Shown here one piece after another: positions 1 to 6,768 of a DNA stretch of 20,842 nucleotides. The translations under genes and the position numbers were made by a program. The stretch lies in assembly GCA_965366835.1 (NCBI GenBank), contig CBDUGF010000060.1, forward strand, positions 1 to 20,842, in the 5' to 3' direction. The notes beneath the pieces are model-generated. The model worked only from the letters and a program-made list of their open reading frames with translations. It did no database searches and was not told the DNA's origin. Position 1 is the first letter of the stretch. Every line of letters begins with the position of its first letter. The DNA is from JAKGBX01 sp965366835. GTDB lineage: Bacteria; Pseudomonadota; Alphaproteobacteria; Rhodobacterales; Rhodobacteraceae.

Positions 1-109
1 CGATATCGCAAGTTCGAGACGCTCGATGCGCGGCGCGTAATTCGACAGGCAAGTTATTGTTAGCAACGTGCCCCACTTTCTTAGCCTTTGGTATGGACGG
101 TGCGACCAT
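1..109 (-). CDS. Unidentified protein, N-terminal 36 codons only
   Basis: The frame starts at an ATG whose first base is 109 and stays open to the window edge. A perfect AGGAGG (114-119) lies 4 nt upstream and an in-frame TAG immediately precedes the ATG, so the start is well supported. The visible peptide begins MVAPSIPKAKKVGH, is rich in Lys and Arg, and shows no domain I can name. It lies just beyond the 3' end of the tRNA-Thr and reads away from it. Integrase and other mobile-element genes are commonly found in that position, but nothing in 36 residues proves it. The upstream DNA is visibly more AT-rich than the rest of the window. Coding is fairly likely; function is unknown. Confidence 0.5.
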   Translation of the reverse strand, partial: MVAPSIPKAKKVGHVANNNLPVELRAAHRASRTCDI

Positions 110-116
110 CTAGCCT

Positions 117-172
117 CCTGGTTCGGCGGAGACCGCACCCGACATTCTTTCTTGGCAAATTGGCGAACCAGG
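117..172 (-). promoter_or_regulatory. Leader stem-loop abutting the ribosome binding site
   Basis: CCTGGTTCG (117-125) and CGAACCAGG (164-172) are perfect 9-bp inverted repeats separated by 38 nt. In the minus-strand transcript the 3' arm runs into the AGGAGG that serves the ATG at 109, sharing three bases with it. Pairing could therefore limit ribosome access. The dyad is seen directly; the regulatory role is inference, and the long loop weakens it. Confidence 0.3.
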
Positions 173-173
173 C

Positions 174-187
174 CTGACATTAGTCAG
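174..187. promoter_or_regulatory. Short dyad CTGAC-N4-GTCAG, candidate operator
   Basis: A perfect 5-bp inverted repeat, CTGACATTAGTCAG, lies about 65 bp upstream of the minus-strand ATG at 109. It could be a binding site for a regulator of that gene or part of an attachment site. Short dyads like this also arise by chance. Confidence 0.2.
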
Positions 188-268
188 ATGATAGGGGGAT
201 TACTGGGGGGATAGAAAATCGATCAGTAGGATTTTATTTCTTTATAACAAATATTTAATTTCCAAAAC

Positions 269-344
269 TGGTGCCCCCACACGGACTCGAACCGCGGACC
301 TACTGATTACAAATCAGTTGCTCTACCAGCTGAGCTATAGGGGC
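269..344 (-). tRNA. tRNA-Thr (anticodon TGT)
   Basis: On the minus strand 76 nt fold as a standard tRNA: a 7-bp acceptor stem GCCCCTA/TGGGGGC (one G-T pair), a D arm with AGCTCAGCTGGTAGAGC, an anticodon arm ACTGA-TTTGTAA-TCAGT with anticodon TGT, a T arm with GGTTCGAGTCC, discriminator A and an encoded CCA end. TGT reads ACA (Thr). The 3' end faces position 1, so the acceptor/T-arm end is the natural integration target facing the AT-rich flank. Confidence 0.97.
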
Positions 345-399
345 ACTCGGGCGCCGGTTTAAGCGTCGCGCAGCGGCCTTGCAAGCAACAATTCGCAGC

Positions 400-2070
400 C
401 TACCGGTTGGCCCGCGCCAGAAGCACCACCGCCACCAGCCCGACCGCGATGATGAGCAGCGCGCCGGGCGCCGCGCCGGTCAGGTTCTCGAGACTGGCCT
501 GCTCATGCACCCGCGTCGCCAGGGTGTCAAAGCCGAACGGCGGGCGCAGCAAAAGCGTCGCCGGAAGCTCCTTGACGCAATCGACAAACACCAGCAGCAG
601 CGCCGAAGCGACCGAACCGCGAATGAGCGGATAGTAGATCTCGACCAATGTCTGCCCCTGGGTGCGGCCCAGCGAGCGCGCCGCATGTGGCAACGATGGC
701 GAAACCCGCCCCATCGCCGCATCCGCCGCGCCCTGAGCGATGGCGAAGAAGCGCACACCGTAAGCCAGCACCAGGGCAAAGCCGGTGCCGGTCAGGATCA
801 GCCCGATATCGGCGCCGGTCAGCGCCTCGATGCCGTCGGCGATCCAGTGATCCAGAACCGACAGCGGAATCAGGATACCGACCGCCAGAACCGCCCCCGG
901 CGCGGCATAGCCGATGGTGGTGACCGGCATCAGCAGCCGCGGCAGCCCGCGCCCGGAGAGCCGCGCGCCATAGACCATGAACACCCCGGCCAAAACCGTG
1001 AGAACCGCCGCGATACCGCCGATGCTCACGGTGTTCCACAGCGCCTCAAGCAGTCCGCGGTCGCGCCACGCTTCGGGCGCGCCCAGCGCATGGGTCGCGA
1101 TCACACCCGCGGGCAGCAGGAAGCCGAAGGTGAACGGCACCAGACACAGCCCCAGCGCCAGCGCCCCGGCCCAGCCCGAAAGCCGCGTGCGCTCGACCGG
1201 GCGATGCTGGCGCGACAGGTTGAAGAACCGCACCTTGCGCCGCGACAGCTTTTCCAGCGTCACCAGCAGGATCACCAGCGTCAGCACCACGCTGGCGATC
1301 TGCGCCGCGCCGCCGGCATTGTTGCTTTCCAGCCAGACGCTGAAAATTCCGGTGGTCAGCGTCTGCACGGCAAAGAAATCCACGGTGCCGAAATCGTTCA
1401 CCGTCTCCATCATCACGATCGCCACCCCGGCGGCGATGGCGGGCCGTGCCAAGGGCAGCCCGACCCGGCGGAACCGGGCAAACGCCCCCGCCCCCAGCGA
1501 CATCGCCACCTCCTCGGAACTGCCAGATTGCTCGCGAAACGCCGCCCGGCTCAGCAAATAGACATATGGGTAGAGCGACGCCGACAGCACCAGGATCGCC
1601 GCCCCCATCGAGCGGATCTCGGGGAACCAGTAGTCGCGCGCGCTCTGCCAGCCGAACAGCGCCCGCATCCCGCCCTGCACCGGTCCGGCATATTCCAGGA
1701 GCTCGACCAGCGCATAGGCGCCGACATATCCCGGCACCGCCAGCGGCAACAGCAACAGCCACTCGACCCAGCGCGACAACGGAAAGCGATAGCGCGCCAC
1801 GATCCAGGCCGCGCCGGTGCCCACCATCGCGGTCAACAGCCCGACCGACGTCATCAGGATCAGCGTGTTGCGCAGGTAGCGCGGTAGCGTCGTGCTGATC
1901 AGGTGCGGCCAGATATTGTCGGTCGGAAACAGCGCGATGCCGACCACCGCAAGGATCGGCGCCAGCACGATCAGCGCGATTCCCACAGCCCCGGCCGACC
2001 ACGGATCGATCCGGGCGGCCCGCCTGGGCTTCGCGCTTGCGCCGCGCCCTGTGGCTGTCTGATCGCTCAT
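400..2070 (-). CDS. ABC transporter permease, fused two-domain, ferric iron type (FbpB/AfuB-like)
   Basis: An inner-membrane permease expected to move Fe3+ or a similar cation delivered by a periplasmic binding protein. It has two fused permease halves with about 12 hydrophobic segments. Each half carries the cytoplasmic EAA-type loop that docks the ATPase: around residues 187-211 (EEVAMSLGAGAFARFRRVGL) and 462-484 (AARSLGRTQGQTLVEIYYPL). The 556-residue length fits the fused FbpB/SfuB class. I chose the ATG at 2070 because AAGGA sits 5 nt upstream. An in-frame ATG at 2103 would add 11 residues but has a poorly spaced AGGA. No binding protein or ATPase gene lies beside it, so its partners must be elsewhere. 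Substrate is inferred from family resemblance only; thiamine- or putrescine-type permeases are alternatives. Confidence 0.88.
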   Translation of the reverse strand: MSDQTATGRGASAKPRRAARIDPWSAGAVGIALIVLAPILAVVGIALFPTDNIWPHLISTTLPRYLRNTLILMTSVGLLTAMVGTGAAWIVARYRFPLSRWVEWLLLLPLAVPGYVGAYALVELLEYAGPVQGGMRALFGWQSARDYWFPEIRSMGAAILVLSASLYPYVYLLSRAAFREQSGSSEEVAMSLGAGAFARFRRVGLPLARPAIAAGVAIVMMETVNDFGTVDFFAVQTLTTGIFSVWLESNNAGGAAQIASVVLTLVILLVTLEKLSRRKVRFFNLSRQHRPVERTRLSGWAGALALGLCLVPFTFGFLLPAGVIATHALGAPEAWRDRGLLEALWNTVSIGGIAAVLTVLAGVFMVYGARLSGRGLPRLLMPVTTIGYAAPGAVLAVGILIPLSVLDHWIADGIEALTGADIGLILTGTGFALVLAYGVRFFAIAQGAADAAMGRVSPSLPHAARSLGRTQGQTLVEIYYPLIRGSVASALLLVFVDCVKELPATLLLRPPFGFDTLATRVHEQASLENLTGAAPGALLIIAVGLVAVVLLARANR

Positions 2071-2149
2071 GTCCGTCCTTGGGTCTGCGCCGCCATTGGC
2101 CATCGTCCTGCGCCCCCGGTTTAATCCGGTTTCCTAGCCCGGAAAAGAG

Positions 2150-2178
2150 CTTATACTGCGCCGCAACGCACAGGGCAA
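2150..2178 (-). promoter_or_regulatory. Candidate sigma-70-type promoter for the iron-type permease
   Basis: On the minus strand TTGCCC (2178-2173) and TATAAG (2155-2150) are separated by exactly 17 nt, about 80 bp upstream of the chosen permease start. The same AT-rich patch reads TATACT on the plus strand (2152-2157) and might serve the divergent gene, though no good -35 accompanies it. A TTTCC-N6-GGAAA dyad (2130-2145) overlaps the predicted start of transcription. Confidence 0.4.
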
Positions 2179-2198
2179 ATCGTAGGCAGGGCAGAAAC

Positions 2199-3074
2199 AT
2201 GCAGGTTGTTCTTCACGCGGGCGCTCATTGTACCGATGAAGACCGAATACTGAAATGCCTTTTGAAGAACCGCGGCGAATTCGCCGAGATCGGCACCGCC
2301 GTGCCGCCGCCCGGGCGCTATCGCCGGCTGCTGCGCAAGACGGTCCAGGCCCTGGAGAAATCCGATCCGGCGCCTGATGCGCGCGATCTCCTGATCGAGT
2401 CGATCCTCGACGGCGAAAGCGCCGACCGGATGCTGCTGTCCGAGCGCAACCTGTTCTGCATGGCGACATTCGCGGTGCGCGGCGCCACCTTCTATCAGAA
2501 AGCCGATGGCCGCATCGCCGAATTCAAGCGCCTGTTCGCCGGCGATCAGATCGAACTGTTCCTGGCGATTCGCAATCCCGCCACCTTCCTGCCCGCGCTC
2601 TATGAAAAGGCCGCCGCCGAAGACCTGATCGAACTGTTGCAGGGCACCGATCCGCGCGATCTGTTCTGGTCCGAGCTGATCGGGCGCTTGCGCGAGGCTC
2701 ATCCCGACATCCCGATCACCGTCTGGTGCAACGAGGATTCGCCGCTGATCTGGGGCCAGATCATTCGCGAAATGGCCGGGCTCAATCCCGGCACCAAGAT
2801 CAAGGGCGGGTTCGATCTGTTGTCCGAGATCATGACGCCGGAAGGCATGAAGCGGTTTCGTGCCTACCTCGCCAAACACCCCGTGATGACCGAGATTCAG
2901 AAGCGCCGCGTGATGGTGGCCTTCCTCGACAAGTTCGCCCGCCCCGACGCGATCGAGGAAGAGCTCGATGTCGAAGGCTGGACAGAAGAGCTGGTCGAAG
3001 AACTGACCGACGCCTATGACGAGGACGTCTATGAAATCGCCCGTATGCCCGGGGTGAATTTCATCACACCCTGA
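2199..3074 (+). CDS. Sulfotransferase-like P-loop-type protein, function unknown
   Basis: A 291-residue soluble protein. It opens with MQVVLHAGAHCTDEDRIL, which resembles the nucleotide (PAPS)-binding start of bacterial sulfotransferases, usually beta strand then H-x-G-x-H-K-T-G-T-T/S. Here the Lys and the GT(T/S) are absent (H-C-T-D-E-D instead). A later stretch, IELFLAIRNPATFLPALYE (about residues 120-138), resembles the second conserved sulfotransferase region with its R-x-P. The C-terminal third is acidic and helical. The start at 2199 is chosen because the frame upstream overlaps the divergent permease and encodes Arg/Pro-rich shadow sequence; the SD is weak (AGGCAGG). Either it is a divergent sulfotransferase or a related fold that no longer binds PAPS. 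Confident as a gene, uncertain as to role. Confidence 0.8.
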   Translation: MQVVLHAGAHCTDEDRILKCLLKNRGEFAEIGTAVPPPGRYRRLLRKTVQALEKSDPAPDARDLLIESILDGESADRMLLSERNLFCMATFAVRGATFYQKADGRIAEFKRLFAGDQIELFLAIRNPATFLPALYEKAAAEDLIELLQGTDPRDLFWSELIGRLREAHPDIPITVWCNEDSPLIWGQIIREMAGLNPGTKIKGGFDLLSEIMTPEGMKRFRAYLAKHPVMTEIQKRRVMVAFLDKFARPDAIEEELDVEGWTEELVEELTDAYDEDVYEIARMPGVNFITP

Positions 3075-3104
3075 GGGGCAAACCCGAGGCTCGGCGGTGC
3101 CGCA

Positions 3105-3124
3105 GGCCGGAAGTCTCCCCGGCC
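3105..3124. terminator. Stem-loop between convergent genes
   Basis: GGCCGG (3105-3110) and CCGGCC (3119-3124) pair over an 8-nt loop in the 58-nt gap between two convergent genes. It could end transcription from both sides. There is no T-run on either strand, so an intrinsic terminator is only a possibility. Confidence 0.3.
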
Positions 3125-3132
3125 CGTCGCGC

Positions 3133-3417
3133 TCACATCCCCAGCGCTTCCTTATACATTTCCAGCACCGCCTCTTCCTCGGCGATATCGTCGGCGTCGC
3201 GTTTGCGCAGAGCGATCACCTTGCGCAGCACACGGGTGTCATAGCCGCGCCCCTTGGCTTCGGCCATCACCTCTTTTTGCTGCTCGGCGATGTCCTTTTT
3301 CTCGGCTTCGAGCCGCTCGAACCGCTCCACGAACTGGCGCAATTCGCCCGCCGTGACGCGATAGCTCGCATCCGAACTGCCGGTTTCGATGACGCCGCTG
3401 TCGCCGTTGTTGTCCAT
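3133..3417 (-). CDS. GapR/DUF2312 family nucleoid-associated protein
   Basis: A 94-residue protein, largely helical. Its core (AGELRQFVERFERLEAEKKD, then IAEQQKEVMAEAKGRGYDTR and VLRKVIALRKRDADD) matches the DUF2312 family typified by Caulobacter GapR, which clamps overtwisted DNA ahead of polymerases and assists topoisomerases. Length is normal for the family (about 90). The start at 3417 is preferred over an in-frame ATG at 3435 because AGGAGG lies 8 nt upstream of the former, inside the longer frame. It is monocistronic and divergent from the small membrane protein at 3571. The N-terminal 25 residues are variable and probably disordered. Confidence 0.92.
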   Translation of the reverse strand: MDNNGDSGVIETGSSDASYRVTAGELRQFVERFERLEAEKKDIAEQQKEVMAEAKGRGYDTRVLRKVIALRKRDADDIAEEEAVLEMYKEALGM

Positions 3418-3570
3418 GGTGCTGGCCTCCTGCATGACCCTGTTGAACCGGCCCCCTAGCTAACGCCCCGACCCAGCGCTCGCAAGTCTCAAACGCCGCG
3501 CGTGCCGCTTGCCCTTTGCCTGCGCATGCGCTAGCCCGGCGCGCAGGGCCAATTGCCACCGGAGACTTGC

Positions 3571-3786
3571 ATGCAAATCCTGATCTGGAGCGGCGCGTTG
3601 ATCACGCTTCTCGGCGTCGCCGGTCTGCTCTATGTCGGCCTCAAACTCGCTGCGGCCCGGCGTGAAACCTCCGACGACGCGGCGCTGAAGGCGCGTATCC
3701 AGAAGCTGCTGCCGATCAACCTCGCATCGCTTTTCATCTCCGCCATCGGGCTGATGATGGTGGTGATCGGTATCGTGCTGAGCTGA
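3571..3786 (+). CDS. Small two-helix membrane protein, function unknown
   Basis: 71 residues with two clear hydrophobic segments: MQILIWSGALITLLGVAGLL (1-20), continuing a few residues, and roughly 50-70 ending in MVVIGIVLS. They are joined by a charged linker with many Lys/Arg (RRETSDDAALKARIQK). The start at 3571 is preferred to an ATG at 3553 because GGAG lies 6 nt upstream and the protein then begins directly with its first helix. It ends 12 bp before the stop of the convergent FadB/FadJ-like gene. I do not recognise a family. Coding is supported by the SD, membrane topology and codon bias. Confidence 0.72.
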   Translation: MQILIWSGALITLLGVAGLLYVGLKLAAARRETSDDAALKARIQKLLPINLASLFISAIGLMMVVIGIVLS

Positions 3787-3797
3787 GCCGAGCAACG

Positions 3798-5813
3798 CTA
3801 GAGCCCGAAGCCGCGCCCGTTTTTCACCATCTCGTCAAGCAGTTGCGAGCTCTGCCACAGCTGGGCTGCGTCGCGCTGCCAGCGGCCAAGCTCGGCCCTG
3901 ACCTCGAGAAGCCCGCGCAGTTCCGCCGCCTTCATCGGCCCGCCAGAGGCGCGCGGCAGCCCCAGCGCCGCCAGCGCCGCCAGATCGACCTCCCCGGCGT
4001 CGGGCACGGTGCCGCGCTCTACCAGATCGATCCCGGCGCAGAACAGGGCCGACCAGATCCGCCGCCGGATGGTCTCGGGGTCGAGCGCATCGTTCGATTT
4101 TCCGCCGCGCCAGTGATCGGTGATCTCTTGCGCCGCGGCATCGTAATCCCCCGTCGCGCCATGTTCGGCGTAGCGCAGCACGCCGCGCCCGGTGGCCCGG
4201 CCTTCGCGACCGTGGGCAAGAAATGCCGCGATGAAGCCGCCAAACTCCTGCCCCAGTCCGAGCGCCTCAAACCGCGCCGCCTGACGTGTCAGTCCCTCGC
4301 CGTCAGCCATCTGAAACGGGCCGCGCGGCCAGCCCAGCGCCTGGTCGACGCCGTCGGGAGTCGCGCCGCGCCGCACCGCCCAGATCGCCGCACCCAGCAT
4401 CGCCGCCTTCAGCCGCCCGACGATCAGCCCGTTTTCCGGCCGGCAAAAGACCACCTGACGGTCCATCCGGCGCATCAGCGTCGCCGCCCGGGTCACCGCC
4501 TCGGCGTCAAGATCGGGCGCGGTCAGTTCCGCCAGCCCGGGCCGCTGGGGCACCGCATGCAGCGCCAGCCCCAGCACCCGGCCGCCAAGCCGCGCCGCAT
4601 GTTTCCCCGCCGCCAGCGTCATCCCCGAAGTGACCACCACCGGCACCTGCCGCCCGACCGCACCCGTGACCAGCTCGATCAGCGCCGGCGCGGCGTCGAC
4701 CCCGGCCTCGCAAGCCTCGATTATCATCGCCCCCCTGGCGAGATATTTGCTCGGATCGCCGCCGCTGATCTGAGCCGTGAAATGCCGCGCATGCTCGGCC
4801 TCCAGCCTGCCGCTCGCGACGTCGGCCTGAAACGCCGCACCGATCCGGCGGATCAGCTGCGCCGCGCCGCCGGCGCGCCGCTCGGCCAGTTGCACCGGCA
4901 CCCCCGCCGCCAGCAGCCGCTGCACCAGCCCGAAGGCGAGCGGCCCGTCGCCCAGCACGGTAACGCTTTCGGGCAGCGCCGCATCGGCCAGGCGCTCCTG
5001 GCCGAGTTCCAACGCTACCGTGTGGATCAGCCCCTTCGCGCGCGTCTGTCCCAGCAGTTCGGCGCGCAGCGCGCCCTCCATCGCCAGCCCGACCTCGATC
5101 GGCAGCAGCTGCGCCGCCTCGATCAGCTTGAACAGCGCCGCACCCTCCGGCGGCTGCGGCCCCACTGCGGCGCGGCGCTCGGCCAGGTCGCTCTGGTATC
5201 CGATCGGATCGGCGAATCCCGGAGCCGTTTCCGGCACCGGTTCGCCGATCAGGGCGCGGGCGGCCTGAACCGCCTCACCCACCACGTTCCTGGTCACAAC
5301 CTTGCGGAAAAGCCCGCGCAGCGCACCCGAATCCGCACCGATGCTGCGCCCGCTCAGCATCAGGTCAAGCGCCAGGCCCGACCCGATCAGCCTGGGCAGG
5401 CGCTGCGTTGCCCCGGCACCGGGGACCAGCCCCAGTCTCAGATCGCCGAGGCAGAGCCGCGCCCCCGCCACCGCCAGCCGCGCCCGCGCCGCCAGCGCCA
5501 GTTCGAGCGCGCCATCGCGCACCTCGCCGCGCAGCGCTGCGACAACCGGTTTCGGGCTCTGTTCGATCTGGCGGCAGAGTGTGGCCAATGTCGGCGCCGC
5601 CTCGCCAGCGGCGATTTCCGGCAACGGTATCGGCCCGGCAAAGCCGCGCCCCGCCCCGGTGATCACAAGGGCTGCAACGCCGCTGTCGCGTGCCGCCCGC
5701 GCCAGCGCTTCGCTGACTGCCCTGCGCGTCGCCCGGTCCAGCACCGCAGGCAGGCCGTCCGCCCCGACAGGCAGCGACAGAACCGCGACGCCGTCGTCCA
5801 TCTGATATGCCAT
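3798..5813 (-). CDS. FadB/FadJ-like fused enoyl-CoA hydratase / 3-hydroxyacyl-CoA dehydrogenase, degenerate active sites
   Basis: 671 residues with the multifunctional beta-oxidation layout: crotonase domain (about 1-185), NAD-binding 3-hydroxyacyl-CoA dehydrogenase domain (about 280-450) and two C-terminal helical dehydrogenase domains (about 455-670). The crotonase domain keeps one catalytic-type Glu (GALELAL, residue 104). Where FadB has the second (PEV before GLxPGAGGTQR), this protein reads GDLRLGLVPGAGATQR, with Asp at 124. The dinucleotide loop is GDGPLA instead of GxGxxG. The dehydrogenase His motif (G-x-H-F-F-x-P) reads GLALHAVP, so Ala sits at the usual His position. FadB is normally about 715-730 residues. 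The ATG at 5813 is chosen over an in-frame TTG at 5825. No thiolase gene is adjacent. It may be a specialised or catalytically impaired paralogue. Confidence 0.85.
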   Translation of the reverse strand: MAYQMDDGVAVLSLPVGADGLPAVLDRATRRAVSEALARAARDSGVAALVITGAGRGFAGPIPLPEIAAGEAAPTLATLCRQIEQSPKPVVAALRGEVRDGALELALAARARLAVAGARLCLGDLRLGLVPGAGATQRLPRLIGSGLALDLMLSGRSIGADSGALRGLFRKVVTRNVVGEAVQAARALIGEPVPETAPGFADPIGYQSDLAERRAAVGPQPPEGAALFKLIEAAQLLPIEVGLAMEGALRAELLGQTRAKGLIHTVALELGQERLADAALPESVTVLGDGPLAFGLVQRLLAAGVPVQLAERRAGGAAQLIRRIGAAFQADVASGRLEAEHARHFTAQISGGDPSKYLARGAMIIEACEAGVDAAPALIELVTGAVGRQVPVVVTSGMTLAAGKHAARLGGRVLGLALHAVPQRPGLAELTAPDLDAEAVTRAATLMRRMDRQVVFCRPENGLIVGRLKAAMLGAAIWAVRRGATPDGVDQALGWPRGPFQMADGEGLTRQAARFEALGLGQEFGGFIAAFLAHGREGRATGRGVLRYAEHGATGDYDAAAQEITDHWRGGKSNDALDPETIRRRIWSALFCAGIDLVERGTVPDAGEVDLAALAALGLPRASGGPMKAAELRGLLEVRAELGRWQRDAAQLWQSSQLLDEMVKNGRGFGL

Positions 5814-5860
5814 TGCCTCAGCCAACCCGGCCCACCCAAACCAAAACCTGCCTCACGCCC

Positions 5861-5891
5861 CTATGAGGCGCGAGTGTCGGCCAAAGGTCAA
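5861..5891 (-). promoter_or_regulatory. Candidate promoter for the FadB/FadJ-like gene
   Basis: On the minus strand TTGACC (5891-5886) and TCATAG (5866-5861) are 19 nt apart, ending about 50 bp before the ATG. The -35 is good; spacing and -10 are only fair. Confidence 0.28.
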
Positions 5892-5949
5892 TGCCGCGCA
5901 AGTGTCGCGGCCGCTACGCCCCGAAACCGACCCGGGCAAACCGTCAGGT

Positions 5950-6165
5950 CTAGACCGGCATATTGTCGAACTGCGCCTCGATCGCGGCCTCGGTCAGCTT
6001 GTCGTCAAGCGTCCGAACCCCTTCGGGCAGTTTGAGACCCGCGCGCAGAGCGCGTTCCACGATGCGGTGCAGATCGCTCTGAAACAGGTGCTGCCGCTCC
6101 AAAGGGGCAGCCTCGATCCGGCGGCTAAGAGATTCGAACACTCGTGCAAACTCGTCTTCCGTCAT
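5950..6165 (-). CDS. Small soluble protein, function unknown
   Basis: 71 residues beginning MTEDEFARVFESLSRRIEAA and ending FDNMPV. It is acidic and helix-favouring with no Cys, no membrane segment and no motif I recognise. The frame is open further upstream to 6324, but that extension overlaps the DksA-like gene and has shadow-type composition (Arg/Pro/Gly). I therefore take the ATG at 6165, which follows a weak AGGCAG. It lies downstream of the DksA-like gene in the same direction with a 109-nt gap containing stem-loops, so it could be cotranscribed or separate. Confidence 0.6.
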   Translation of the reverse strand: MTEDEFARVFESLSRRIEAAPLERQHLFQSDLHRIVERALRAGLKLPEGVRTLDDKLTEAAIEAQFDNMPV

Positions 6166-6182
6166 GGCGTTCTGCCTGTTTT

Positions 6183-6237
6183 CAACTGCGTCGCGGGATC
6201 GCCCCGCAACAGTTGCGACTCGCCCGGCATTGCCGGG
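6183..6237. other. Two adjacent stem-loops between the DksA-like gene and the 71-residue protein
   Basis: One is nested: CAACTG (6183-6188) with CAGTTG (6210-6215), enclosing GCGGG (6193-6197) with CCCGC (6203-6207). The other is CCCGGC-ATT-GCCGGG (6223-6237). They lie downstream of the DksA-like gene on its strand. There is no T-run, so they may be weak terminators or mRNA-processing structures. Confidence 0.3.
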
Positions 6238-6274
6238 TCGTCCTACTTCGGCCCCTCGCGCCGATGTTCCTGCG

Positions 6275-6598
6275 TCAGAGATTGGCAGCGCAGGATTTGC
6301 AGAATGGTGTCGCGGGCAAGACATCGAGCCGTGCGTCGGAGATCTCCGTGCCGCAGACCGTGCAGAACCCGTATTCCTCCTCTCGAATCCGTTTCAACGC
6401 GGCGCGAATGCGGGCGATCTCCTCCTGGCTTTGCAGCCCGAGTCCTTCGAGAACCTCCTCATCCTCGCGTTCCGTCGCCATCTCCTCCCAGTCCTTGGAC
6501 TGGTGCGTATCGAATTCCTCCTCGATATCGCGCAGCCGCTCGTCCAGTTCGGCGAGCCGCTCGAGAAGCTGGGCACGGCGCTCTTCGATGTTCTTCAT
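6275..6598 (-). CDS. DksA/TraR family zinc-finger protein
   Basis: 107 residues. A long acidic coiled-coil N-terminal part (MKNIEERRAQLLERLAELDE and on) is followed by a C4 zinc finger, C79-x2-C82-x17-C100-x2-C103 (GFCTVCGTEISDARLD...PFCKSC). This is the DksA/TraR arrangement; such proteins enter the RNA polymerase secondary channel and alter promoter choice. It is shorter than E. coli DksA (151), as are many alphaproteobacterial homologues. AGGTTCTCCC on the plus strand gives GGGAGAACCT just before the ATG, a usable SD. It is divergent from the persulfide dioxygenase, and an FNR-type box lies between them. Confidence 0.92.
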   Translation of the reverse strand: MKNIEERRAQLLERLAELDERLRDIEEEFDTHQSKDWEEMATEREDEEVLEGLGLQSQEEIARIRAALKRIREEEYGFCTVCGTEISDARLDVLPATPFCKSCAANL

Positions 6599-6651
6599 TC
6601 AGGTTCTCCCATTCAGCGTATCGATGATTTCACGAGCACGCCGCCGCGACA

Positions 6652-6665
6652 TTGATGCAGGTCAA
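6652..6665. promoter_or_regulatory. FNR-type box TTGAT-N4-GTCAA
   Basis: TTGATGCAGGTCAA matches the Crp/Fnr-family FNR consensus TTGAT-N4-ATCAA at 9 of 10 positions. Rhodobacteraceae FnrL/DnrD regulators use this site. Its centre is 60 bp upstream of the DksA-like ATG, and an AATCAT hexamer (minus strand, 6629-6624) is correctly placed for activation from -41.5. It is also about 65 bp upstream of the predicted persulfide dioxygenase transcription start. The match is seen; which gene it controls is inference. Confidence 0.5.
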
Positions 6666-6689
6666 GGAACCCACGCGATCCGGACAGGG

Positions 6690-6719
6690 TTGAAACATAT
6701 GCGAATGAAAACATATGTG
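6690..6719 (+). promoter_or_regulatory. Promoter with overlapping ACATATG-N10-CATATGT operator
   Basis: TTGAAA (6690-6695) is a good -35, with -10-like ATATGT (6713-6718) after 17 nt. Superimposed is a perfect 7-bp inverted repeat, ACATATG (6695-6701) and CATATGT (6712-6718), with 10 nt between arms. A repressor bound here would block polymerase. The downstream genes are persulfide-metabolism genes, which in related bacteria are controlled by ArsR-type persulfide sensors (BigR/SqrR). No such regulator gene is in the window. Confidence 0.5.
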
Positions 6720-6768
6720 AAAGGAGGGCCACTGGGCCCCACCCTGAACCCCGGGAGGTACGTCGACC

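Noticed and set aside
222..230. ATCAGTAGG resembling the tRNA anticodon-arm sequence (inverted)
   Set aside because: Only 9 bp, in inverted orientation and from the anticodon arm; not the direct repeat of the tRNA 3' end expected of an attachment site.
379..1887. Long open frame on the plus strand antisense to the permease
   Set aside because: Composition is dominated by Arg, Gln, Pro and His with no domain or SD. The opposite strand encodes a coherent membrane protein, so this is a high-GC shadow.
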